Source: Psychroserpens sp. NJDZ02
GTDB taxonomy: Bacteria > Bacteroidota > Bacteroidia > Flavobacteriales > Flavobacteriaceae
Direction of reading: 5' to 3'
DNA length: 64,000 nucleotides
Assembly (NCBI RefSeq): GCF_004843725.1
Contig: NZ_CP039451.1
Location: forward strand, 184,501-248,500
The notes beneath the pieces were generated by a model. That model did not search any database, was not told the origin of the DNA, and worked only from the letters and a program-made list of their open reading frames with translations. The position numbers and the translations under genes are program-made. Below are positions 53,426 to 63,463 of the stretch, piece after piece. Every line of letters starts with the position of its first letter. Position 1 is the first letter of the stretch.

Positions 53426-54261
53426 TGGCGAAAAAAAATGTAAATGAGATGTCCTTTTTAGATCATCTTGAAGATTTAAGGTGGCATTTAATTAGGATTG
53501 TATCTGCTGTTGTTCTTTGTGGATTGGTAGCGTTCTGTTTTCCAAGTATTTTGTTTGACAGCATTTTATTTGCACCCCAGAAAATGGATTTTCCAACGTA
53601 CCAATCGTTGTGTGAAATGTCTCAATTTTTCGGATTCGATAACATTAGCTTTTGTGCCGACTCATTTCCGTTTATTATCCAAAACCGTGAAATGGCGGGG
53701 CAATTTTCCATACATATATGGACCTCCATATATGCCGGATTTATTGTAGCCTTCCCCTATGTCATTTATCAATTATGGAAATTTATTAGTCCTGGATTAA
53801 CCTCTAAAGAAAGAAGAACATCCACTGGTTTTATTGTAATATCTTCCCTCTTGTTTTTTATGGGCGTGTTATTTGGATATTATATTATAACCCCGTTATC
53901 TATCAACTTTTTAGGAACATACTCTGTAAGTGCAGAAGTATCAAACGAAATTGACATCTCCTCTTATATTGGTTTAATCAGAGCCTCTGTATTAGCGTCT
54001 GGTATTATTTTTGAGTTACCCATATTAATATACTTTTTAACAAAAGTAGGTCTGGTTACCCCTCAATTTTTAAAAAAATATCGAAAATTCGCATTAGTTA
54101 TTGTCTTAATTTTGTCGGCAGTAATTACACCTCCGGATGTAGCAAGTCAAATTATTGTAGCGATTCCTGTACTAGTTCTATATGAAGTTAGTATCCATAT
54201 CTCTAGAATGGTAGTAAAAAAAGAAAATAAAAAAGAAAAAAAAGATGTCAGAACCAGTTAA
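53425..54261 (+). CDS. tatC: Sec-independent translocase TatC
   Basis: The multi-pass core of the twin-arginine export system. 278 residues, six helices. Opening FLDHLEDLRWHLIRIVSAVV is the family signature. FIVAFPYVIYQLWKFISPGL and FELPILIYFLTKVGLVTPQF are further conserved blocks, and the tail is Lys-rich (KKENKKEKKDVRTS). Coupled upstream to kdsD and downstream to the next gene (17 bp overlap). TatA is not in this cluster. Confidence 0.95.
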   Translation: MAKKNVNEMSFLDHLEDLRWHLIRIVSAVVLCGLVAFCFPSILFDSILFAPQKMDFPTYQSLCEMSQFFGFDNISFCADSFPFIIQNREMAGQFSIHIWTSIYAGFIVAFPYVIYQLWKFISPGLTSKERRTSTGFIVISSLLFFMGVLFGYYIITPLSINFLGTYSVSAEVSNEIDISSYIGLIRASVLASGIIFELPILIYFLTKVGLVTPQFLKKYRKFALVIVLILSAVITPPDVASQIIVAIPVLVLYEVSIHISRMVVKKENKKEKKDVRTS

Positions 54262-54607
54262 AGAATTTAACGACTATCGCGAAAAAATGAATGATAAAAT
54301 TCTAGGCGATAATAATAAAATAATCAAGCGTATTTTTAACCTTGATACCAATGCCTTTTCAGAAGGGACTTTGGATGTTAAAACGAAAGAGTTATTAGGA
54401 CTTGTAGCCTCTACAGTATTACGTTGCGATGACTGTATTAAATACCATTTAGAATCTAGTTACAAACATGGTCTAACCAAAGAGCAAGTTATGGAAACCT
54501 TAAGTATTGCCACATTAGTTGGTGGTACAATAGTCATACCACACTTAAGACGCGCTTACGAGTTTTGGGAAGCTTTAGAAGCTCAAGATGTTGTACAACA
54601 AGGTTAA
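54245..54607 (+). CDS. Carboxymuconolactone decarboxylase-family protein (AhpD-like)
   Basis: A 120-residue protein with the CxxC...H AhpD-like motif in ASTVLRCDDCIKYHLESSYK, then HGLTKEQVMETLSIATLVGG. The motif suggests thiol-disulfide chemistry against peroxides; true lactone decarboxylation is unlikely. It starts within the last 17 bp of tatC, consistent with an operon with lptB downstream. Confidence 0.87.
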   Translation: MSEPVKEFNDYREKMNDKILGDNNKIIKRIFNLDTNAFSEGTLDVKTKELLGLVASTVLRCDDCIKYHLESSYKHGLTKEQVMETLSIATLVGGTIVIPHLRRAYEFWEALEAQDVVQQG

Positions 54608-54682
54608 ACTTTAGATAAATTAAAGTCCCTTTTTTAGAAGTTATATTGAAATGCTTATTTTTAGCACAATTAAACACACCAA

Positions 54683-55423
54683 ATGAAGCTTAGAGCCGAA
54701 CATTTAATGAAGTCCTACAACGGACGTAAAGTAGTAAAAGACGTATCGCTTGAGGTTAGTCAAGGTGAAATTGTTGGGCTTTTAGGCCCTAATGGTGCTG
54801 GAAAGACCACCTCTTTTTATATGACGGTTGGTTTAGTAAAACCAAATGCTGGTAATATCTATTTAGATGACACCAACATTACTAACTATCCTATGTACAA
54901 ACGTGCTCAAAACGGTATTGGTTACTTAGCACAAGAAGCTTCGGTGTTTAGAAAACTTAGTATTGAAGACAATATTTTAAGTGTTTTACAAATGACCAAA
55001 CTAACCAAAAAGGAACAATTGCACCGCATGGAATCCTTGATTGAAGAGTTTAGTTTAGAGCATATCAGAAAAAGCAGAGGGGATTTATTATCAGGAGGAG
55101 AACGTCGTCGTACAGAGATTGCACGTGCCTTAGCGACCAATCCTAGTTTTATTTTATTGGATGAACCTTTTGCAGGAGTAGATCCTGTAGCTGTAGAAGA
55201 CATACAACGTATTGTAGCGCAATTAACCAAAAAGAACATTGGTATACTTATTACCGATCACAATGTTCAAGAAACCTTAGCAATTACAGACCGTACCTAT
55301 TTAATGTTTGAAGGAAGTATCCTTAAAGCAGGAGAACCTGAAGAACTAGCCAATGATGAAATGGTCCGAAAAGTATACTTAGGTCAGAATTTTGAATTAC
55401 GTAAAAAGAAGATTAGAGATTAA
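54683..55423 (+). CDS. lptB: LPS export ABC transporter ATPase LptB
   Basis: The ATPase that powers LPS transport from the inner membrane with LptF/G. 246 residues. Walker [22 protein letters not shown]-loop [15 protein letters not shown], signature [17 protein letters not shown], Walker [21 protein letters not shown], switch His in [14 protein letters not shown]. The [12 protein letters not shown] and FAGVDP stretches separate LptB from amino-acid importers. Follows kdsD-tatC-CMD on the same strand with 75 bp gap. Confidence 0.95.
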   Translation: MKLRAEHLMKSYNGRKVVKDVSLEVSQGEIVGLLGPNGAGKTTSFYMTVGLVKPNAGNIYLDDTNITNYPMYKRAQNGIGYLAQEASVFRKLSIEDNILSVLQMTKLTKKEQLHRMESLIEEFSLEHIRKSRGDLLSGGERRRTEIARALATNPSFILLDEPFAGVDPVAVEDIQRIVAQLTKKNIGILITDHNVQETLAITDRTYLMFEGSILKAGEPEELANDEMVRKVYLGQNFELRKKKIRD

Positions 55424-55510
55424 ATTAAAGTCTTACGCTGTCTATCATTCCCTCTTGTAGAGAGTATAATTAACAGAAAAAAGACTTAGATTTCATCTTA
55501 AATAAAACCA

Positions 55511-55546
55511 TAAAAAAGCCCAATTGAATTTTCAATTGGGCTTTTT
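55511..55546. terminator. Bidirectional terminator between lptB and terC
   Basis: AAAAAAGCCCAATTGAA, loop TTT, TCAATTGGGCTTTTT. Confidence 0.9.
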
Positions 55547-55567
55547 CTTTATATATTAAAGTTGGTC

Positions 55568-56395
55568 TTAAACCTCTTCCTTTACTTTTCTTACATTAGC
55601 TTTAGCATTCTCCGCTAAAATTTTCTTCTGATAGCGTCCTTGTACAACATCTACAATAATTAAAATAACCAATACAAAGTAAAAAGTTGTTTTACTCATA
55701 GACTCAATAGGATTTCCAAATAACTCTAATTGTGCTAAATGCCCACCTTCTGTTACTAACATAATCCCGACTATAAATAAGATAAATAACCCAAGGACCT
55801 CATACATTCTATTCTTAGCTAAAAACGAAGAAATTCGGTCTGCTAAAAACAACATTAACAACCCACTAATTACAATGGCAATTGCCATAACTATAAATGC
55901 TGTTGTACTACTTTCAATTTCGCTAGTTAATCCTATGGCTGCTAAAATAGAATCAAAAGAGAATACTAAATTCATGATAACAATACTTGTTATAACGGCA
56001 TTGGCAGATTTACCACGTGTCCCGTCTCCTTCTATATCAGCATCTAAATCATGGGCTCCAATCATATGCCAAATTTCTTTAATAGCAGTATAAATAATAA
56101 AACCACCTCCAGCAAGTACTATTAAACTATGCCCATTAAAAGCAAAACTAGCAACACTACCTAACTCGCCTGTCATGAAAGAAAAAGGTTCTTTAAAAAA
56201 GTCAATAATTGATACTAGGACAAACAATAAAATAATACGTAGTACAATAGCAATTAAAATACCGACTTTCCTAACACGTTTCTGATCTGCTTCAGGTGCT
56301 TTTTTTGATTCTAAAGAGATATATAAAAGGTTATCAAATCCTAAAACGGCTTGTAATAAGACAAGCATAAATAATGTGAAAATAATTTCTAACAT
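55568..56395 (-). CDS. TerC-family membrane protein
   Basis: A 275-residue integral protein with about seven helices. Conserved TerC residues are visible: VLLQAVLGFDNLLYISLESK near the start and IVIMNLVFSFDSILAAIGLT in the middle; both Asp residues are thought to bind metal. Relatives export manganese or confer tellurite resistance. The C-terminus is charged. Single gene on the minus strand. Confidence 0.9.
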   Translation of the reverse strand: MLEIIFTLFMLVLLQAVLGFDNLLYISLESKKAPEADQKRVRKVGILIAIVLRIILLFVLVSIIDFFKEPFSFMTGELGSVASFAFNGHSLIVLAGGGFIIYTAIKEIWHMIGAHDLDADIEGDGTRGKSANAVITSIVIMNLVFSFDSILAAIGLTSEIESSTTAFIVMAIAIVISGLLMLFLADRISSFLAKNRMYEVLGLFILFIVGIMLVTEGGHLAQLELFGNPIESMSKTTFYFVLVILIIVDVVQGRYQKKILAENAKANVRKVKEEV

Positions 56396-56422
56396 GAGCT
56401 ATAAATAGTTGATTTTATAAAT

Positions 56423-57172
56423 TTAATTAATATTGTTAAACAAGGATAGTAAGATATACAGTATAATAATTGCCGGTATAGCAGCAAAATGTAATACAAT
56501 TAAAAGTATAACACTTAAAATAATAAAGATGTAACGGACTGCATTGGACTTAAAACTCCACTCTTTAAATTTTAAGGCGAATAATTTTACTGGCGAATTT
56601 AAGATATAGCAACTCAATACCGTCAAGGCTATTAAAAACCATTGATTAAGTATAATACTATTAATTAAATCGTTATTCTGAAACTCTAGAATTAAAGGCA
56701 ATGATAAAATTAGTAACGCGTTTGCAGGTGTTGGTAAACCTTTAAAGTAACTCTGTTGGTCTTCATCTATATTAAAACGTGCCAGTCTGTAAGCAGACGC
56801 TAATGTCACAAATAACCCAATAAATGGTAGTAAATTAAAATGGTAACCTGACCAATTCATGGTTTCTGACCATTCGTCAACAGAGGTAATCGCTCTACCA
56901 TTACTTGCCAATTCCAGTAATTTAAACACCACAATACCTGGCACTAATCCACTAGTAACCATATCTGCTAAGCTATCTAGCTGAAGTCCAAGTTCGCTTT
57001 GCACATTTAATTTTCTAGCTAATAATCCATCAAAAAAGTCAAAGAAAATTCCTAGAAACACAAAAAATGCAGCAAACACAAAATGGTTATTAACCGCAAA
57101 GATTACGGCAACACTTCCGCAAAATAAATTAAGAAGTGTTATAAAGTTAGGTATAAAAGCTTTAATGTTCAT
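56423..57172 (-). CDS. pssA: CDP-diacylglycerol-serine O-phosphatidyltransferase
   Basis: Makes phosphatidylserine, the precursor of phosphatidylethanolamine, at the inner membrane. 249 residues, about six helices. The CDP-alcohol phosphotransferase motif is complete: FDGLLARKLNVQSELGLQLD continuing SLADMVTSG. PNFITLLNLFCGSVAVIFAV opens the protein. Adjacent to terC on the same strand, 27 bp apart. Confidence 0.93.
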   Translation of the reverse strand: MNIKAFIPNFITLLNLFCGSVAVIFAVNNHFVFAAFFVFLGIFFDFFDGLLARKLNVQSELGLQLDSLADMVTSGLVPGIVVFKLLELASNGRAITSVDEWSETMNWSGYHFNLLPFIGLFVTLASAYRLARFNIDEDQQSYFKGLPTPANALLILSLPLILEFQNNDLINSIILNQWFLIALTVLSCYILNSPVKLFALKFKEWSFKSNAVRYIFIILSVILLIVLHFAAIPAIIILYILLSLFNNIN

Positions 57173-57288
57173 CCGTTAGTTTTTTGTAAAAATAGCAAAG
57201 TATTTTGTTCTATTCCAAACACTGAGCAATATAGTATTAAAATTGAAGTTTTATATATAGAAAAATTATAGCATCTTTGTAAAAAAAA

Positions 57289-58365
57289 TTGAAATTGAAA
57301 GTACATTTACTAGCCTTTTTACTGCTGTGTGCATCATTTACTATCGCACAAACGACACGTAAATATTCAAATGAATTTATGAATATAGGTGTGGATGCTG
57401 CTGCTTTAGGTTTAAGTAATGCTACAGTTGCTAGATCTAATGATGTTAATTCTGGCTATTGGAACCCTGCAGGATTAGTTCACCTAGAAGACAACCAGTT
57501 AGCCTTAATGCACTCTAGTTATTTTGCTAATATTGCAAATTATGACTACGCCGCTTTTGCGATGCCTTTAGATGAAGACAGTGCCTTCGGAATTTCTTTA
57601 ATCCGTTTTGCTGTCGATGATATTTTAGACACAACACAACTTATTGACGAGCAAGGTAATATTAATTACGATCGTATTAGTTTATTCTCTACCGCAGATT
57701 ATGGTGTAACGTTTTCATATGCTAGAGATCTACCTATCCAAGGATTAAGTTATGGTGTTAATGCTAAAATCATTCGACGTATTATTGGTGATTTCGCCTC
57801 AAGTTGGGGATTTGGTTTAGATGCTGCCATTCAATTTGAAACTAAAAATAATTGGAAGTTTGGTATTATGGCTCGTGATATAACGACAACCTTTAATGCT
57901 TGGACTATTAATGACGATGAATTTGCTAAAGTCCAAAATGCTGTGGAAGGTCAAAATCAAGACTTACCAGAAACAACAGAAATTACGATTCCTAAATTAC
58001 AAATAGGTATTGCTAAATTATACCGCTTTCATTACGACTATACTTTGGAGGCCGAATTAGACTTAAACGTCAGATTTGAACAAAACAACGATGTGATATC
58101 AACCTCTTTTGCAAGTATCAACCCTGCTTTAGGCTTTGAATTTGGCTATGTAGATATGATTTACTTAAGAACAGGTGTTGGTAATTTTCAAAACGAATTA
58201 CAGATAGACAATTCCGAAGATTTAACATTTCAGCCAAGCTTTGGTGTCGGGTTTAAATATAAAGGCATTCAAGTAGATTATGCTTTTACGGATATTGGAG
58301 ACCAAAGTGTCGCACTATATTCTAATGTGTTTTCGTTAAAACTGGACTTTAGTGTTTTTAGATAA
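57289..58365 (+). CDS. PorV/PorQ-like outer-membrane protein (type IX secretion related)
   Basis: A 358-residue exported protein (signal VHLLAFLLLCASFTIAQ) with FadL-like porin strands: AAALGLSNATVARSNDVNSG, YWNPAGLVHLEDNQLALMHS and NYDYAAFAMPLDEDSAFGIS. This is the PorV/PorQ group pattern; paralogues called PorV2 occur in many flavobacteria. PorV proper shuttles type IX cargo at the cell surface; the role of this paralogue is unclear. Starts with TTG. Coupled to the next gene (14 bp gap). Confidence 0.82.
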   Translation: MKLKVHLLAFLLLCASFTIAQTTRKYSNEFMNIGVDAAALGLSNATVARSNDVNSGYWNPAGLVHLEDNQLALMHSSYFANIANYDYAAFAMPLDEDSAFGISLIRFAVDDILDTTQLIDEQGNINYDRISLFSTADYGVTFSYARDLPIQGLSYGVNAKIIRRIIGDFASSWGFGLDAAIQFETKNNWKFGIMARDITTTFNAWTINDDEFAKVQNAVEGQNQDLPETTEITIPKLQIGIAKLYRFHYDYTLEAELDLNVRFEQNNDVISTSFASINPALGFEFGYVDMIYLRTGVGNFQNELQIDNSEDLTFQPSFGVGFKYKGIQVDYAFTDIGDQSVALYSNVFSLKLDFSVFR

Positions 58366-58367
58366 GT

Positions 58368-58375
58368 TATCTTTG
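58368..58375 (+). promoter_or_regulatory. Candidate -7 box inside the intergenic gap
   Basis: TATCTTTG, a perfect TAnnTTTG, four bases before the ATG at 58380 and after the upstream stop. It would make a leaderless internal transcript for the DUF4105 gene. No -33 TTG is seen at the usual distance, so confidence is limited. Confidence 0.4.
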
Positions 58376-58379
58376 TAAC

Positions 58380-59555
58380 ATGATAAAAGCTTTACAATTT
58401 TTCTTTTTATTTACAATGGCTACTGCTTTTTCTCAAAGCATACCATTGTCTCAAGATGCCACAGTAAGTGTTATTACTATTGGACCAGGAAGCAACCTAA
58501 ATGATGCTTTTGGCCACAATGCCATTAGAGTACACTCTAGATTTTATGATATTACTTACGACTTTGGACGTTATGATTTTGATGCCCCTGGTTTCTATTT
58601 AAACTTTGCCAGAGGAAAACTAAACTACCTACAAGGCAAATCAAATTACAAGCATTTTATTGCCCTTTATCGCAATGAAAACCGAACAATAAAAGAACAG
58701 CAACTACAGCTTACTGCAGTTGAGAAGCAAAACTTATACGATTACTTAGAAGCCAATTACAAAAACAATCAAGGCGCTTATTTATATGATTTTTTCTATG
58801 ATAATTGTGCGACTAAAATCAGAGATGCTATTGAAACAACCTTGGCTGGTAATTTAATCTACAACCTACCTGATCATTACAAAAAGCAGACCTTTAGACA
58901 ATTAATTGATGCTAATTTACATTGGAATACTTGGGGTAGTTTTGGTATTGATATCGCTTTAGGATCGATTATAGACCGTACAGCAACGCCAAGAGAACAA
59001 CTCTTTTTACCAGAATATGTTAATCAAAATTTTGAGACAGCCACCTTAAAAGATTCTGGTCAAAAACTAGTCTCAAACTCTAAAACGATTTATACACAAA
59101 AAGGGGAGAATGAAAACAAGACCAGCTCATTTTTAACTAGTCCTTTACTAGTCATGTTACTAATTGGAGGACTTATCATTTTTATAACTTATAAAGACTT
59201 TAAAAACAAAGTACGTTCTAAAGGGGTAGACCTGGCTATATTTATCACCACTGGTCTAATTGGTGTCTTATTATTTTTATTATGGTTTGCTACAGACCAC
59301 ACAGGAACAGCCTATAATTACAATGTCCTATGGGCTTTTCCTTTAAGTCTATTTTGTGTCCTACAAATTATAAAAACCGTGCCTAAAAAATGGTTTATAG
59401 CCTATATTAAGTTTTCTATACTAATGTTATGCTTATTAGTTATGCATTGGACTATTGGTGTACAACGCTTTGCTCCTGCTTTAATCCCGTTATTAATTGC
59501 TTTAGTAATTAGATATGTTTTTCTCTTAAAACATTATAAGTTAACAGCTATTTAG
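58380..59555 (+). CDS. DUF4105 (Lnb-like) membrane protein
   Basis: A 391-residue protein with signal peptide (QFFFLFTMATAFSQS). The N-terminal DUF4105 domain carries GPGSNLNDAFGHNAIRVHSR (catalytic His region) and NQGAYLYDFFYDNCATKIRD (catalytic Cys region). About six transmembrane helices follow after residue 250. DUF4105-type domains have been described as the N-terminal catalytic part of Lnb lipoprotein N-acyltransferases. A role in lipoprotein maturation is plausible, inferred from the family. Follows the PorV-like gene by 14 bp. Confidence 0.82.
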   Translation: MIKALQFFFLFTMATAFSQSIPLSQDATVSVITIGPGSNLNDAFGHNAIRVHSRFYDITYDFGRYDFDAPGFYLNFARGKLNYLQGKSNYKHFIALYRNENRTIKEQQLQLTAVEKQNLYDYLEANYKNNQGAYLYDFFYDNCATKIRDAIETTLAGNLIYNLPDHYKKQTFRQLIDANLHWNTWGSFGIDIALGSIIDRTATPREQLFLPEYVNQNFETATLKDSGQKLVSNSKTIYTQKGENENKTSSFLTSPLLVMLLIGGLIIFITYKDFKNKVRSKGVDLAIFITTGLIGVLLFLLWFATDHTGTAYNYNVLWAFPLSLFCVLQIIKTVPKKWFIAYIKFSILMLCLLVMHWTIGVQRFAPALIPLLIALVIRYVFLLKHYKLTAI

Positions 59556-59683
59556 TTTTTATAACACCATTAGAAAAGCTAATAATTTTATCACGACCTC
59601 TTGTTTACTTTTGCCTGCATTTACTAATTCTGGCAGATAGATATGTTCAGCAGTTATTGACTAAGTCAAAACTACAAATCGGC

Positions 59684-61078
59684 CTACTGTCCTCTAAAAA
59701 AGATCACCGTACTTAGGGTTTTGACAATGATATTAATGTCTAGTAAAAAACTACGATGCTTGATATAGTATAAGTCATACTGCAATTTTAATAGACTATC
59801 ATCCACACTAGATCCGTAACGTGCTTTGACTTGTGCCCAACCTGTAAGCCCAGGTTTTATAATATGCCTAGTTTCGTAAAATGGAATGACCTGAGACAAT
59901 TCTTTAACAAAATACGGACGTTCAGGACGTGGTCCGATCAAACTCATATCACCTTTAAGAATATTTATAAACTGTGGCATTTCATCTAATCTAGAGACGC
60001 GTAAAAATTTACCAAAAGCAGTAATACGGCTATCATTTTTTGTGGCCCAAACAGCTTTATTCGTTTCTGCATTTTTAATCATAGTCCTGAATTTAAAAAT
60101 CTTAAAGGGGACACCATTTTGCCCGACGCGTTCTTGCGAATAAAACAAAGGACCTCTATTCCCAATAGCATTTCCTATTAATACTAAAGGTAAAATTAAC
60201 AATCCGATCAGGACGCCAACACTAGCCAAAAGGACATCAAATAAACGTCTATATGTTAAATAGAGTTTATTTTTATTGTTTCGACTAAACGGAAAGTATT
60301 TATAAAAATCTTTACCGACAAACTGTACGGGTACACGATACGTAATATCCTCATACACTTGCGTATACTCTTTTATAGGAAATCCTTTCTCCAAAAGCAT
60401 AATCAAATCACTATAAATAGCAGGTGTAATATTTTCCGAATTATAACTAGCGATAACCACTTCAGAAATACTTTCCTCTTTTATAATCTGGTGTAAATCA
60501 GCAGGCTCATATTCCTGTAACCCAGTATATTTAATAGTCTCTTTCTTTTCAATTTCACAATTAATAAACCCTATGATTTTGTAATTAGGGTCTGCATTGG
60601 CAAAGGCATCCACAATGGATTTAATATTAGACGTCTCTCCAACCAACAATACTTTTTTAAAAAATCTAGGGGACGAAATAAAAGTAATATAAGCCCATCT
60701 CCAAAGGTATAAACCAAACAGAATAGCCAAATAAAAATAAAGAATTTGTAATCTGTTTTCAGGCAAAGACGGTGTATAAAAAGGAGTCAACAAATAAAAT
60801 AAAACGGTTGCTGACGTGGTCATTAAGACGGTTCCTAAAACGGTATCTAATCGGCTGGATTTTTGTAAATCATACAATTCTAACACCGTACCAAATACTG
60901 AAATATAAAGTGCCAGCACTAAAAACCACGCCCAATGCTTATCATACACTCTAAAATAATCAAACTCAAAAAAAGTACTGACTAAATATAATGACACTCC
61001 AACAAACAGCAGGTCAAATAAACGTAACAGAATTTTACGTTCAGAAATCTCAAAGTGAATACCACTGTTATTACTCAT
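59684..61078 (-). CDS. Initiating sugar-phosphate transferase (WcaJ/WbaP type)
   Basis: Transfers a sugar phosphate from a UDP-sugar to undecaprenyl phosphate, starting a polysaccharide repeat. 464 residues: about four N-terminal helices, a CoA-binding-like domain (KKVLLVGETSNIKSIVDAFA), a re-entrant helix and a C-terminal transferase domain with LFYSQERVGQNGVPFKIFKF, DEMPQFINILKGDMSLIGPR and a final LKPGLTGWAQVKARY-type block (IIKPGLTGWAQVK). Head of the minus-strand polysaccharide locus; substrate sugar unknown. Confidence 0.92.
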   Translation of the reverse strand: MSNNSGIHFEISERKILLRLFDLLFVGVSLYLVSTFFEFDYFRVYDKHWAWFLVLALYISVFGTVLELYDLQKSSRLDTVLGTVLMTTSATVLFYLLTPFYTPSLPENRLQILYFYLAILFGLYLWRWAYITFISSPRFFKKVLLVGETSNIKSIVDAFANADPNYKIIGFINCEIEKKETIKYTGLQEYEPADLHQIIKEESISEVVIASYNSENITPAIYSDLIMLLEKGFPIKEYTQVYEDITYRVPVQFVGKDFYKYFPFSRNNKNKLYLTYRRLFDVLLASVGVLIGLLILPLVLIGNAIGNRGPLFYSQERVGQNGVPFKIFKFRTMIKNAETNKAVWATKNDSRITAFGKFLRVSRLDEMPQFINILKGDMSLIGPRPERPYFVKELSQVIPFYETRHIIKPGLTGWAQVKARYGSSVDDSLLKLQYDLYYIKHRSFLLDINIIVKTLSTVIFFRGQ

Positions 61079-61138
61079 TGTTGGTTAGTTGGAAGAATTA
61101 TTTCAAATATAACAAGTAATTACTTTACGGCAAGGTTT

Positions 61139-62152
61139 TTACTTTAAAGTCGCCAACCAGTATTCCTTCACATGTTCCCAATTAAAGGTTTCTGCTTTTG
61201 TTCTGGCTTGTTTTATAATGGACTGACAAAGCCATTCATTATTTTTATATTTTAATATAGCTTCTACAAACGCTTCCGTATTATTCGGTTCCACCAATAA
61301 CCCTTCGCTATTATTTTCAATTAAAAAAGGTAAACCACCAACATTAGTAGACACAATTGGTAAGCCTAAAGCCATAGCTTCGATAATACTAACAGGCGTA
61401 TTATCAAAATTAGTGGTATTAATAAATAGGTTATAATCTTCTGACAATAACACCCAAGCAGCTTTATCTAATTTCCCTGTAAAGGTGACTTCCACACCGC
61501 TTATTTTAGCGTATGCTTTGGTATCTTCTAAACTACCATCGTTATCAGGACCGACCATACAGAGTGTGGCGTTGCTGTCTTTACTTTTAAGTGAATGCAA
61601 CACGTCTACTGCCAATTTAGGGTTATAGAGTTTTGAAAACGAGCGTACCCAAAGTAAATGAACGGCATCAATACCTCTCGGTTTAAATGGATAGGCTTCT
61701 ATTTGAATACTATTAGGGATCAGTTTTACATTAGTATACCCATACGTTTCAAATTGAAACTTCAAATAATTAGAGGGTGCACTATTTACATACGCTTTTT
61801 TAAAAATGGACGCACTTAATTTTGGACTCGTTTTTAGTCTTTGAGGTAGATTCCCGCCATGCAAAATGGGAATATATTTCAACTTTAAAATTTGGCACCA
61901 TTTGCTTACTGCGTAGGCGTAATAAAAATTTAAAGTGCTATACGTGTCAATTAAGACATAGTCCGTTGTTTTTCTATGTTTAAAAACCGTCCATAACATA
62001 TCCATAAGTCGTAACACGATGTTATTATAACTAGAAGCATAGTAAATCTTAAAACCAGACGCCTCAAGTCCTTTACCTAAGGTATCAATAGTCGTGGCTG
62101 TTTTACCTTTTCTATTTAATTTGTTGCCTATGTAAACCAGGTTTTTCATCAA
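61139..62152 (-). CDS. Glycosyltransferase family 4
   Basis: Adds a sugar to the growing lipid-linked chain in the cytosol. 337 residues, GT-B fold. The C-terminal donor-binding half shows HLLWVRSFSKLYNPKLAVDV, LCMVGPDNDGSLEDTKAYAK and NTTNFDNTPVSIIEAMALGL, where the family E-x7-E positions lie, followed by PIVSTNVGGLPFLIENNSEG. Overlaps the downstream end of the ligase-like gene by 40 bp. Confidence 0.88.
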   Translation of the reverse strand: MMKNLVYIGNKLNRKGKTATTIDTLGKGLEASGFKIYYASSYNNIVLRLMDMLWTVFKHRKTTDYVLIDTYSTLNFYYAYAVSKWCQILKLKYIPILHGGNLPQRLKTSPKLSASIFKKAYVNSAPSNYLKFQFETYGYTNVKLIPNSIQIEAYPFKPRGIDAVHLLWVRSFSKLYNPKLAVDVLHSLKSKDSNATLCMVGPDNDGSLEDTKAYAKISGVEVTFTGKLDKAAWVLLSEDYNLFINTTNFDNTPVSIIEAMALGLPIVSTNVGGLPFLIENNSEGLLVEPNNTEAFVEAILKYKNNEWLCQSIIKQARTKAETFNWEHVKEYWLATLK

Positions 62153-63458
62153 TAATATGTAATAAACTTAATGCATAAATAAAAGCAGGTGCAGCAATAC
62201 GCATTGCCGAATGATTAATGGTCAGTAGCCAAAATAAATAAAAGGAAAAGAATAACACATTACTTCTATTACCCATTCTAAAAAATAAAGGCACCACTAA
62301 TAAAATAGAAAATGCTAATACACCAAGAAAACCATGCTCTGCTATAATACGACTCATTTCATTATGAGAGGCGGCATGGATCCCTGTTTTTTGGAAACGT
62401 AAATCTTTAACCCGACCTACGCCAACGCCTAAAAATGGGCTATCAATAAACTCTTCAAATTCTTCTAAAAATAAACCACCTCGACCTGTACTAATATCGC
62501 TTTTTTCTTGGCCCATAGCATTTTGGTTAGCATAACGTTTCTCAATCATACCATTGGTTTGGCTTGCAGAAATAATCCAAGTTGCTACACCAATAATCAA
62601 AAACGCAACTACAGAGAGTAGCATCTTATTTTTATTGGTTTTATCCATCGTTCTATATAATAAAAAGATAAACGCGACAATCATAATAATAGCAGTAAAA
62701 ACACCCCCTCTACTAAATGTAACGATCGCTCTAAACGCAAATAATAACACAAATGCTAAATCGATATAACGTAATAATTTGGTCTTACTAAAATAAAAAA
62801 AACGCACCGTCATTAAAAAGAAACCTAAACCTAACACCGTAGCCATTTGATTAGGACCAAAGCCGCCTGAAGCTGCAAAATTAGAACCTGTCCCAGTTGA
62901 AACCGATGCCACATCTGGATTATACATAATCACATAAGCCAATGTACTAACTAAAGGGAACAGCATATAATTAATAATCATTTTTAGTTGTTTTTTAGTG
63001 ATTTTTAATCCAAAACAAAATAACGCCACAACTCCTAAAGTGGTGGGACCACTTAAATTAAAAGCTATCGCCTTTCTTATATTAACACCTATATCCAAAA
63101 GGTACAAAGACACATAGATACCTGGAATTAAAAGTAGTAAATACAATAAATAAGATACTGCTTTTTTATTAAACCCATTATAAAACAAGCCTAACACGGA
63201 AAATAAAATCACTAAATATTTACTAGCCTCATAAAAAGGGCCACTATTGGTCATGCGCAAAATAACCTCAGCACCGACTATGTACGCACAAGCTTTAACA
63301 ACTTCTAAAGATTTTAATTGTTGTTTAGCGCTAATTATTTTAATTAAAAAATAAAATACAATACCATAAAAATAAAGATTACCTAAAGCTTTTGATAGGT
63401 AAATAAAAATGCCTATCAACACGTGTAAACCCAATAGTTTTAAATAGTTTTTTTGCAT
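62112..63458 (-). CDS. O-antigen ligase/polymerase-like membrane protein
   Basis: 448 residues, about eleven to twelve helices and one large periplasmic loop. The Wzy/WaaL-type O-antigen ligase domain is shown by LAFVLLFAFRAIVTFSRGGV (the Arg-rich cytosolic/periplasmic motif) and FLGVGVGRVKDLRFQKTGIH plus AASHNEMSRIIAEHGFLGVL (the conserved H region). It either polymerises repeat units or ligates them to lipid A; sequence alone does not decide. Part of the minus-strand glycan locus. Confidence 0.87.
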   Translation of the reverse strand: MQKNYLKLLGLHVLIGIFIYLSKALGNLYFYGIVFYFLIKIISAKQQLKSLEVVKACAYIVGAEVILRMTNSGPFYEASKYLVILFSVLGLFYNGFNKKAVSYLLYLLLLIPGIYVSLYLLDIGVNIRKAIAFNLSGPTTLGVVALFCFGLKITKKQLKMIINYMLFPLVSTLAYVIMYNPDVASVSTGTGSNFAASGGFGPNQMATVLGLGFFLMTVRFFYFSKTKLLRYIDLAFVLLFAFRAIVTFSRGGVFTAIIMIVAFIFLLYRTMDKTNKNKMLLSVVAFLIIGVATWIISASQTNGMIEKRYANQNAMGQEKSDISTGRGGLFLEEFEEFIDSPFLGVGVGRVKDLRFQKTGIHAASHNEMSRIIAEHGFLGVLAFSILLVVPLFFRMGNRSNVLFFSFYLFWLLTINHSAMRIAAPAFIYALSLLHIIDEKPGLHRQQIK

Positions 63459-63463
63459 TTAAA

